A stretch of DNA of 64,000 bases. Origin: Verrucomicrobiaceae bacterium (GTDB lineage: Bacteria; Verrucomicrobiota; Verrucomicrobiia; Verrucomicrobiales; Verrucomicrobiaceae). Under the pieces are notes generated by a model, which was not told the origin of the DNA, ran no database searches, and saw nothing but the letters and a program-made list of their open reading frames with translations. This document shows, piece after piece, positions 27,064-34,960 of this stretch. The position numbers and the translations under genes are program-made. The stretch lies in assembly GCA_027486585.1 (NCBI GenBank), contig JAIXOU010000091.1, positions 16,025 through 80,024 of the forward strand, written 5' to 3'. Position 1 is the first letter of the stretch. Every line of letters starts with the position of its first letter.

Positions 27064-28164
27064 GTGAGGCGACTTCACTCGCCATATTCAAGCCAAGTGC
27101 CCACCTCTCTCCATGACCTGACCTTTGATGAACTGCGCGAGCTGATCGTGCAGGATGGGTTGCGTCCGTCTCACTCGGCTACGCTGTGGAATGCGCTGCA
27201 TTTCAAAGCGGATGAGGACCTCAATAAGCGCACCGATTTCCTGCCACCGCTGCGGAAGTGGCTGGAAGCAAAGATGAAGACCGACTTTCATACGGATGTG
27301 TTACCCATCGCCTCAGAGATCCTCAGTGCTGATGATCTGACACGGAAATATCTGCTCAAACTTCAGGATAGGCAGGAGATCGAGACTGTAGTGATGGGCT
27401 ACACGGGTCGCCACACTGCTTGTATCAGCACGCAGGCAGGCTGTGCCATGGGCTGCGTTTTTTGTGCGACTGGACAGATGGGTTTTGTCCGGCATCTGCG
27501 GCCTGGAGAAATCGTGGCGCAGGTGCATCACGCCCGCCGTATTTTACGAGAGAAGGGCGAGAGGCTACGCAACCTCGTGCTCATGGGCATGGGCGAGCCT
27601 CTGCATAATTATGACAACGTCATGAAGGCGCTGGGGATCATCAGCGATACTCGCGGCGCCAATATCGGCCCAAGTAAAATCAGCATCAGCACCGTAGGCG
27701 TCGTGCCAGGAATCCTGCGCATGGCGGAAGAAGGCAGTCGCTACAATCTCGCCGTCAGTCTGCATGGCAGCACAGAGGCCGAGCGTGCCGCTCTGATCCC
27801 GGCCAATCAACGCTGGCCATTGAGCGATCTCATCGCTGCCTGCCGCACTTATTGCGAAAAGACAGATCGAAAGATCTTCTTCGCTTGGACTCTCATTGCA
27901 GGCGTCAATGATACCGCTGAACACGCCCAGAGAGTCGCCGCACTCCTTCAAGGCATCAAAGCGCATGTGAATCTGATCCCGCTGAATGAGACCGCGGGGT
28001 ATGACGGACGTGAAAGCATTGAAACCGCAGGGACAGTTTTCCATCGCATCATCCAGGACGCCGGCATTCCTTGCACCGTCAGGCAAAGACGTGGAATCGA
28101 CGTCGCGGCAGGCTGTGGACAGCTCAAAGCAGAGCGCAGAAAACGAGAGAAAGTCACTCTCTGA
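27064..28164 (+). CDS. rlmN: 23S rRNA (adenine-2503-C2)-methyltransferase RlmN
   Basis: A 366-residue radical-SAM methyltransferase. The cluster-binding motif C127-x3-C131-x2-C134 (QAGCAMGCVFCATGQMGF) and the C-terminal catalytic Cys351 (DVAAGCGQ) are both present, as required by the methyl-transfer mechanism. MGMGEPLHNYDNV and the STVGVVPGI segment are typical. It methylates A2503 of 23S rRNA and A37 of some tRNAs. The start is a GTG. 27064 is used, but GTG at 27097 would trim 11 residues. purU follows 47 bases downstream. Confidence 0.95.
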   Translation: MRRLHSPYSSQVPTSLHDLTFDELRELIVQDGLRPSHSATLWNALHFKADEDLNKRTDFLPPLRKWLEAKMKTDFHTDVLPIASEILSADDLTRKYLLKLQDRQEIETVVMGYTGRHTACISTQAGCAMGCVFCATGQMGFVRHLRPGEIVAQVHHARRILREKGERLRNLVLMGMGEPLHNYDNVMKALGIISDTRGANIGPSKISISTVGVVPGILRMAEEGSRYNLAVSLHGSTEAERAALIPANQRWPLSDLIAACRTYCEKTDRKIFFAWTLIAGVNDTAEHAQRVAALLQGIKAHVNLIPLNETAGYDGRESIETAGTVFHRIIQDAGIPCTVRQRRGIDVAAGCGQLKAERRKREKVTL

Positions 28165-28211
28165 TTGTCTCCAGCCATCAGCTTATCATAGTTAGCCAAT
28201 CTTTACCTCTC

Positions 28212-29066
28212 ATGCTCGACACTGCTACTCTCCTTATTCATTGCCCTGACCGCCCTGGGTTGGTCCACGATGTCACTGGTTTCATTTCCTCTCACAAAGG
28301 CAACATCATTGATCTTCAACAGCACATCGATCCAGATCAGGATACATTTTTTATGCGCTTGGAGTGGAGTCTGGAAAACTTCACGTTGGAGAAATCAGAA
28401 ATTTTTGATCGCCTGCAACCCATGGCACGCCGTCATGAAATGCAAATGCGCCTTCATTTTGCGAGCGTGAAAAAGCGCATCGCTTTGTTTGTGACCAAAG
28501 AAAACCACTGCCTCTACGATTTGCTAGCTCGTCATGAGGCCGGAGATCTGCCGGTGGAGATTCCGCTGATCATCGCCAATCACGACACACTGCGTCCGGC
28601 CGCAGACCGCTTCGGCATCCCGTTTCATCATTTCCCAATTACCAAGGATAACAAGCTCGAGCAGGAGGCCGCACAGATCGCCCTGCTGAAAAAGGAGCGG
28701 ATCGACACCGTGGTGCTAGCCCGATACATGCAGATCATCAGTCCGGCCATGATCGCCGCTTTTCCCAATCAGATACTGAACATCCATCACAGCTTCCTGC
28801 CAGCGTTTGTCGGTGCCAAGCCCTACCATCAAGCCCATGCTCGCGGCGTAAAGATCATTGGAGCTACCAGTCACTACGTCACCGCCGACCTTGATGAGGG
28901 GCCCATTATTCATCAAGATGTCATGCGGGTAAGCCATGAAGACACCGTCCAAGACCTTGTGCGTCTCGGTCGCGACCTGGAGAAAACCGTGCTGGCCAAA
29001 GCCCTCTGGTGGCATGCCCGTGATCAGGTGCTGGTTTTCAAAAACAAAACGGTCGTCTTTGAGTGA
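28212..29066 (+). CDS. purU: Formyltetrahydrofolate deformylase
   Basis: The 284-residue protein has an N-terminal ACT domain (TLLIHCPDRPGLVHDVTGF) and a formyltransferase-fold domain. The catalytic set is in ILNIHHSFLPAF and GATSHYVTADLDEGPIIHQD. It hydrolyses 10-formyl-THF to THF and formate, feeding formate to purine synthesis. Length equals E. coli PurU (280). The open frame begins at 28071 inside rlmN, but ATG at 28212 starts the ACT domain directly. Confidence 0.95.
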   Translation: MLDTATLLIHCPDRPGLVHDVTGFISSHKGNIIDLQQHIDPDQDTFFMRLEWSLENFTLEKSEIFDRLQPMARRHEMQMRLHFASVKKRIALFVTKENHCLYDLLARHEAGDLPVEIPLIIANHDTLRPAADRFGIPFHHFPITKDNKLEQEAAQIALLKKERIDTVVLARYMQIISPAMIAAFPNQILNIHHSFLPAFVGAKPYHQAHARGVKIIGATSHYVTADLDEGPIIHQDVMRVSHEDTVQDLVRLGRDLEKTVLAKALWWHARDQVLVFKNKTVVFE

Positions 29067-29079
29067 CCTATTTTCTGTG

Positions 29080-29144
29080 TTGGACCAATAAAAATGCTGC
29101 CAAACGGTTAGTGAACCGTCAGCATGAGCGTTTCATTGGTCCAA
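29080..29144. repeat. Nested inverted repeat between purU and the metallohydrolase gene
   Basis: Three nested pairs of perfect arms are present. TTGGACCAAT (29080-29089) pairs with ATTGGTCCAA (29135-29144). ATGCTG (29094-29099) pairs with CAGCAT (29120-29125). CGGTT (29105-29109) pairs with AACCG (29114-29118) around AGTG. The structure ends 3 bases before the most likely start codon (29148), leaving no clear Shine-Dalgarno site. There is no T-tract. It may be a translational control element or a small dispersed palindromic repeat. Confidence 0.65.
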
Positions 29145-29147
29145 CCC

Positions 29148-31646
29148 ATGAAAAAGTTCCTCATTCTTCTCTGTTTTTACGTGACCTCGGCCTGGAGTGC
29201 AGAGGTTTTTGAAGCGGCTCTTGGCAGAGAGCAAGAACTGCCAAAGGGCAAAGAAGCAGATGGTATCCGAGGCGACTTTGTTTTGCGGAACGATAAAGTT
29301 GAAGCCGTGATTTCCCAGAACGCGCCACTGCGTCGGGCCAACATGAGCACTTTCTATGGCGCTGATGGCGTGACGCCCGGCTGCCTCTACGATCTCACGC
29401 TGCGTGGGGCAGCCAATGATCAACTCGTGGTCTATGGGCCCTGTGGGCATGGTGAGGTCTCTTATGTCAAAGCCGTGAATGTTAAAGAAGAGGGGGCCGC
29501 TGCTGTGGAATCTGTCACGACCGCCGCCAAGAATGCAGGCGTCTTTAAGCGTCATGAATACCGCGTGAAAGATGGGGCTCAGGGCATCTTCATCACGACG
29601 ATTCTGCGCAATGAATCAGAGTCCGCTCAGAAGGTAACGACAAAGTCTGACTTCACGCGCTTTGAATCGACAGGCACAACGTCCGATGAAATCTACTGGG
29701 TGGGGGCGATCAATCCTGCTCACAAATGTGGTTATGCCCTCATTACATTAAGTCTCACTGGCATTGAGAAACTAAGCGATACGATCGAACTGAAACCCAA
29801 GCAGGAAGTCGTGATTCAGCGATTTTTTGCCGTTGGCACCTCACCTGCACAGGCCGTGGGAGAAGCTCGCGCTCAGAAAAACCCAAAGTTCGGAACTGTA
29901 ACCGGCATCATCGCAGGTGCTGACGGTGAAGGCATTTCCACAGCCGTCATTTCCGTGCCTGACGCCAAAGAGACTGTTCCTGGTTATCCAGATGGCCAAG
30001 GTAACTACAGTTTTAAGCTTCCCCATGGGCCAACAGAGTTAATCATCAATGATCTAGGTCGCCCTCAGGCCAAAATAGCCTTCACTGTGGCTGAAGGCAG
30101 CACGCAACCGCCAAAGATCAGTCTGCCAGCAGCTTCGCGTATCCGCTTTGACATCAGCAGCGAAACCGAAAAATCAATTCCCTGCAAAGTTCACTTTGAA
30201 CCACTGGACAAAGGCGCTCCTGCACTAAATCTCGGACCAAAGCACCGTGCGCATGGTTGTGTGGATCAGTATCACAGCGAGAAAGGGCAATTCACCGTGC
30301 AGCTTCCGGTTGGTAAGTATCGCGTCATTGTGGTTAGGGGGCCTGAATATGGGCATCTAGCGAAGGAGGTGACCTTGGCACCGGGCGCTGAGTTTATTTT
30401 CAAAGGCACCCTCAAACGTCTTGTCGATACAAAGGGCTGGATCAGTGCTGACTTCCACAATCACAGCACGCCAAGTGGAGACAATGTCTGTGACACGGAC
30501 GGACGCCTCATCAATATCGCCGCTGAGCATCTGGAATTCACACCGACCACTGAGCATAACCGACTCTATGATTGGGAGCCGACGATCAAAGCGCTCGGTC
30601 TAGATACTCATATCAAAACGGTGAAGGGCATGGAGCTAACGGGTAGCCGCCAGCACTTCAATGCCTTTCCCTTTGAGCCTGATCCACTCATCCAAGATGG
30701 CGGAGCACCTGTGTGGAACGATGATCCGCGCATTACGGCTCTGACCCTGCGGCGCTGGCAGAGTGAGCGCTCGGACCGCTGGATTCAGTTCAATCACCCT
30801 GACTTGTCGAACATGTTCATCGACCGAGATGGCGATGGCACTGCCGATGGCGGCTTTGTGGGAGTTGGTGACATGATTGACGGGACCGAGACTGAAAATG
30901 GACCAGGCACCGACATTCTGTATGACTCGCCCTACAAAGTCAGCCGCGCGCCCGGTGCCTTAGCAGCTAAGGCCAGCAGCGTGCGCGAGTTCGTTTGGCG
31001 TCAGCTGTTAAACCAGGGAAAACGCCTCGTCGCGGTTGGTGTGGCAGATGCTCATGCAGTGTATGGCAATGGGGTCGGATGCTGGCGCTGTTATCTGCCT
31101 AGCAACACGGATGAGCCTGCCAAGATTGATTGGGCTGAGCTGGCACCTCGTGCGAAACAAGGCAACATGGTTTTGACTACAGGTCCTTTCCTGGAAGTCA
31201 CCACGCAGAATGGCAAGATCGCTGGAGACGATGACCGCGCCACGGGCGGCATTGATCTCAAGGTAAAAGTACAGTGCACGGACTGGATCGACATCAATCG
31301 CGTTCAGGTCCTAGTCAATAGTCGCCCAGATCCAAAGCTCAATTTCACCCGCGAGACGCATCCCAAGATGTTTAAAGATGGGGTCGTGAAATTTGAAGAA
31401 AAGATTCACGTGCCACTTCAACAAGATGCGCATCTCATCGTCGTCGCTATCAATGAAAAGGGTGATTCAAAAATCTGCTACGGCACCAGTGATTACGCCA
31501 AAATGCGTCCCTGCGCCTACAATAATCCTATCTATGTGGATGTTGATGGTCATGGATTCAAAGCCAACGGAGACACGCTTGGTTTTGATCTTCCTGCCAT
31601 GGGCATGACGGCTGATAAGGCCAAATTGCTGCTCGATAAGAAGTGA
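29148..31646 (+). CDS. Secreted CehA/McbA-type PHP metallohydrolase
   Basis: From ATG 29148 the product is 832 residues with a signal peptide (FLILLCFYVTSAWSA). A carboxypeptidase-regulatory-like segment (about 240-330) precedes a PHP-type metallohydrolase domain. Metal ligands are visible as ADFHNHSTPSGDN (about 431-443), EFTPTTEHNRL, FNHPD and VADAHAVYGNG. CehA/McbA relatives include carbamate and phosphoester hydrolases, so the substrate cannot be named. The frame can also start at 29124 inside the nested hairpin. The gene converges on addA with only 5 bases between stops. Confidence 0.87.
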   Translation: MKKFLILLCFYVTSAWSAEVFEAALGREQELPKGKEADGIRGDFVLRNDKVEAVISQNAPLRRANMSTFYGADGVTPGCLYDLTLRGAANDQLVVYGPCGHGEVSYVKAVNVKEEGAAAVESVTTAAKNAGVFKRHEYRVKDGAQGIFITTILRNESESAQKVTTKSDFTRFESTGTTSDEIYWVGAINPAHKCGYALITLSLTGIEKLSDTIELKPKQEVVIQRFFAVGTSPAQAVGEARAQKNPKFGTVTGIIAGADGEGISTAVISVPDAKETVPGYPDGQGNYSFKLPHGPTELIINDLGRPQAKIAFTVAEGSTQPPKISLPAASRIRFDISSETEKSIPCKVHFEPLDKGAPALNLGPKHRAHGCVDQYHSEKGQFTVQLPVGKYRVIVVRGPEYGHLAKEVTLAPGAEFIFKGTLKRLVDTKGWISADFHNHSTPSGDNVCDTDGRLINIAAEHLEFTPTTEHNRLYDWEPTIKALGLDTHIKTVKGMELTGSRQHFNAFPFEPDPLIQDGGAPVWNDDPRITALTLRRWQSERSDRWIQFNHPDLSNMFIDRDGDGTADGGFVGVGDMIDGTETENGPGTDILYDSPYKVSRAPGALAAKASSVREFVWRQLLNQGKRLVAVGVADAHAVYGNGVGCWRCYLPSNTDEPAKIDWAELAPRAKQGNMVLTTGPFLEVTTQNGKIAGDDDRATGGIDLKVKVQCTDWIDINRVQVLVNSRPDPKLNFTRETHPKMFKDGVVKFEEKIHVPLQQDAHLIVVAINEKGDSKICYGTSDYAKMRPCAYNNPIYVDVDGHGFKANGDTLGFDLPAMGMTADKAKLLLDKK

Positions 31647-31651
31647 CCTGT

Positions 31652-34600
31652 TTAGACATCCACCACTTCGCAGCGATGGGTGAATAACAACTGACAGCGA
31701 ATGACCGATGTCGGCAATCCAATCATACGGGAAAGGACTTCCCGATAAGTATGTAGCTGCGGCGTGTAGCCATCCACACGTGCGGCCAGGGCTTCGGCGC
31801 TTTCCACCTTATCGGTTTTAAAGTCCTGGATGGTAGCGCGGTCCGGCTCGATAACGACACGATCAAAGGTGCCGGAGAGCCATTCTTCATTCAGCAGGAT
31901 CTCAAAGCGTTTTTCCCGCCAGCATTCAGCATCGGATGAGGGCCGGTTAAGCGCACTGACAATCGTTGGAGCAGCCAGACAACGGCGCACTTCATCGAGC
32001 GCCTTGCTGCGAGTGCTGTCATCTAGGCATGGCACAGCTGCCCAGAGTTCTTGCAGTGTTGAGGCTGCCATTTCATCCAACCAGAGAATCTGCTCAAAAA
32101 AAGCATGAACCAAAGTGCCGTATGAGCGGGCCGAGCGGCCACTGCGTGAGAAGAGCTGCTTGGCTGTGACGATGCTAGTCTCAGAACCACTCGGTGTGCG
32201 GCGCTGCGGGCGCAGGCGGCCTTCACCCATGATCGTGATTCGTTCCTGTTCAGGCTTTGCCTCTGCTGCCTTGACTGGCAGAGATTCAAACCAGCGTCGA
32301 TCCGTGGTAGGGGTCTGGCTTTGATAAATGACCTCGGCTGAAACACCTCCAAAGCTGTCAGTGATGGGCTCTTTTTCATCTCCAAGCGTTATCGATAGCA
32401 GCTTGATAAAATTGTTCGACTTGGAGTTATCCGAGCGCGGCGTGGAAATCAGATAGTTGGCATGTTTAGCGCGCGTCAGTGCCACGTAAAATTTACACAG
32501 CTCCTCGTAGGCAGCTTCGGCTTCAAGGTCATCGCGATATTCAGACAGCACCGGATCAGCTTTAACGATGTCGCTAGGCGGAAGATCCATGACCCACTCG
32601 ACGAGACGCTTTTCCCCGTGCTTGACGCCCATGCCGCGCCGAACCGTAGTCATGGCGGTGCCTTCTAAATCTGGCAGCAGCACGCAATCAAAGGTCAGCC
32701 CTTTGGATTTATGCACCGTCATGACCTGCACCGCATGGCGGGTATCGGCTTCACGCGTTGTATAGCCTTCTGCATAGAGTAAAAATTCATCGATATCGCG
32801 GCTGCCACTTTGATCGAAAAGCCGCGCGGCCAGAGCAAAGTCTTCTGTCCGTCTGTGACTGAAGGCATCTAAAGTCAGACCGTTTTCTGCCAGCAGATAC
32901 AGCCAGTGGCGGAGGCAGCTTTCAAAGCCATCATCAAAGATTTGCCGAAGAACCTCTGCGGCCAACTTGCCAGGATTCATGCTAGCCTTTTCAAACACCG
33001 AACGGAAAGGGGTCATCATCAAATGCTGCCAGGCCAAGCTGTCAGCAGGATGAGCCGCACAACGCATGAGACTGAGAAGCGCAAGCGTGACAGGATTGTC
33101 CGTAGCCACCGCAATTTCAGACTCACACATGACTGGAATACGTGAGGGTGAATGTGCTCTGAGATAGTCCACTAAGCTGCGTGCAGTGCGATTGGATTGC
33201 ACGAGGATGGCGCAGCTTAAGCCATGGGCCACCGGCTGAATCTCTTCCAGCAGGCCTGAGACAAGGGCAAAACGATCTTCTTCCTGGACTTTTTCACCTA
33301 CTGCAGGAACGGGATGTAGCATGACGGCATAGCCTGGCATTTTTTGATGAATGCCTGCCACTTGATGATTCTGCCAGGGCCAGCGTTCCCGAGCCTGCGT
33401 AGGCAGATTCATTTCAGCCAGAGCTGCGTCATCTCCAAAGACACGGTTGACTAGGCTGATGACATCGTGACCCGAGCGCCAAGAGACATTCAGTGGCCGC
33501 TTATGTATGCGTGTTTTCACACCTGAATTATAGCGTTTGGCGATGTCTTCAAACAATCGCGTATCCCCGCCACGCCAGGCATAGATGGCTTGCTTGACAT
33601 CGCCCACTTGAAAGAGCGTTCGCTCATCAGAAGTGTCTTGCACGGCTTCATCGATCAGGTTTTCAATGACCGACCATTGAGTGTAGTTCGTGTCCTGAAA
33701 CTCATCCAGCAACCAGTGATCATAGCGTGCATCTAGTCGGTAATCGATGCGTAGCCGCTCGTCTTCTCCAGGCACTTGAGAGAGCATCGGACGCGGCAGA
33801 TCTTTGGTGAACTCATGCCCAGCCAGGATAAGCTCCATATCCTGAAACGTAAGTCGTCCACGCCTGCGCACCTGCTGAGACCAACTCTTTTCAAACAAAC
33901 TCAACACCTGCCAGGCACCCTGCGTACGCTCCAGTCTAACCATGAGTTCAGCTCCAACGAGGTGAGTGATGATGTCTCTCAAGGCATCACAACTGCGACC
34001 TGTGATCTTTTGCTTGTGGCGATTGACGGTGATCACACAGTTCTTAGCTTGAATATCAGCCCAGCAATCCAGAGCTTTGCCGATGAAAAATTTCACACGC
34101 CCAGGCATGGTGCTGCCAGGGATGTGTGAGATAGCCTGTTCCTGGAATTCATGCCAAAAATCCCAGGCCTTTTCACTCACGTCATCGCTTTCTAAAAGCT
34201 TGAATAGATGCTGAAAAGCTTCCTCTAAATTCAGCTTCGACCCCAACCAGAGGCAGCCTTTGGGCCAGATGACTGATGCATCGCCCCAAAGCTCCTGACC
34301 CGCTGCATGAAGAAGGATTCCATGCTGACTTTCCACAAACTGATCCAAGACTGTGCGGATGTTCGCCTCTTCCTTCCCAAAGGTAGCCCGGCGGAAAGCT
34401 TCAAGAAAATCCTTCTGCGCACTGATGCCTTCTGTTCTAGCTTTCAGCCCAGGCAGCGTGCGCTGGAAGACGAGCCGATAAACGCGCTCACGCTCCACAC
34501 TGCCTTGATGATCGCTGAGAATTTCGAAGTCGCCAGCCAATCCAAACTCGGCCGGAAAGCTGCGCAAGATAGCTGAGAAAAAACTATCCAGTGTGCCCAG

Positions 34601-34960
34601 AAACAGGCGTGGCATTCTGGTGATGAAGCAGCGCAAAAGCTGACGAAAATCTGCTTGAGTGAGCTGGCTCATGATCGGCCGCAGCGGATCATTCAATACT
34701 TCGGGATCGATAGACTCATCTCCGACCAGTGACATGGCAAACTTCGGATCCGAAGAAGCTTTGGCCAACTTGATGAGGATCGAGTCAAAGAATTCTCCTG
34801 CCGCTTTGCGCGTGAAAGTGACAGCAACGATGCGCTCCGGCGTGACCTCTTGACCCGCCAGCAATTGCTGGCCCATCAGCGCGATGAAGCGATTTGTCAG
34901 TTGCCAGGTTTTACCTGAACCCGCAGAGGCCAGGATCATTTCATTGGGGATGGCGTTCAT
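31652..34960 (-). CDS. addA: AddA-like UvrD-family helicase/nuclease
   Basis: The 1102-residue protein has the UvrD-type Walker A ASAGSGKTWQLTNRF (11-25). Helicase motifs follow, including LLDEFQDTNYTQW, QVGDVKQAIYAWRGG, VMTVHKSKGLTFD and YVALTRAKHANYL. The C-terminal RecB-type nuclease shows GTFDRVVIE and QDFKTDK. It is the helicase-nuclease subunit of a double-strand-break processing complex that loads RecA. The stop of the upstream addB-like gene overlaps its start by 4 bases. Confidence 0.92.
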   Translation of the reverse strand: MNAIPNEMILASAGSGKTWQLTNRFIALMGQQLLAGQEVTPERIVAVTFTRKAAGEFFDSILIKLAKASSDPKFAMSLVGDESIDPEVLNDPLRPIMSQLTQADFRQLLRCFITRMPRLFLGTLDSFFSAILRSFPAEFGLAGDFEILSDHQGSVERERVYRLVFQRTLPGLKARTEGISAQKDFLEAFRRATFGKEEANIRTVLDQFVESQHGILLHAAGQELWGDASVIWPKGCLWLGSKLNLEEAFQHLFKLLESDDVSEKAWDFWHEFQEQAISHIPGSTMPGRVKFFIGKALDCWADIQAKNCVITVNRHKQKITGRSCDALRDIITHLVGAELMVRLERTQGAWQVLSLFEKSWSQQVRRRGRLTFQDMELILAGHEFTKDLPRPMLSQVPGEDERLRIDYRLDARYDHWLLDEFQDTNYTQWSVIENLIDEAVQDTSDERTLFQVGDVKQAIYAWRGGDTRLFEDIAKRYNSGVKTRIHKRPLNVSWRSGHDVISLVNRVFGDDAALAEMNLPTQARERWPWQNHQVAGIHQKMPGYAVMLHPVPAVGEKVQEEDRFALVSGLLEEIQPVAHGLSCAILVQSNRTARSLVDYLRAHSPSRIPVMCESEIAVATDNPVTLALLSLMRCAAHPADSLAWQHLMMTPFRSVFEKASMNPGKLAAEVLRQIFDDGFESCLRHWLYLLAENGLTLDAFSHRRTEDFALAARLFDQSGSRDIDEFLLYAEGYTTREADTRHAVQVMTVHKSKGLTFDCVLLPDLEGTAMTTVRRGMGVKHGEKRLVEWVMDLPPSDIVKADPVLSEYRDDLEAEAAYEELCKFYVALTRAKHANYLISTPRSDNSKSNNFIKLLSITLGDEKEPITDSFGGVSAEVIYQSQTPTTDRRWFESLPVKAAEAKPEQERITIMGEGRLRPQRRTPSGSETSIVTAKQLFSRSGRSARSYGTLVHAFFEQILWLDEMAASTLQELWAAVPCLDDSTRSKALDEVRRCLAAPTIVSALNRPSSDAECWREKRFEILLNEEWLSGTFDRVVIEPDRATIQDFKTDKVESAEALAARVDGYTPQLHTYREVLSRMIGLPTSVIRCQLLFTHRCEVVDV

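Noticed and set aside
26495..27091. 198-codon minus-strand frame at the end of the HerA-like gene
   Set aside because: It lies opposite the well-formed coiled-coil region of the ATPase and has no features of its own.
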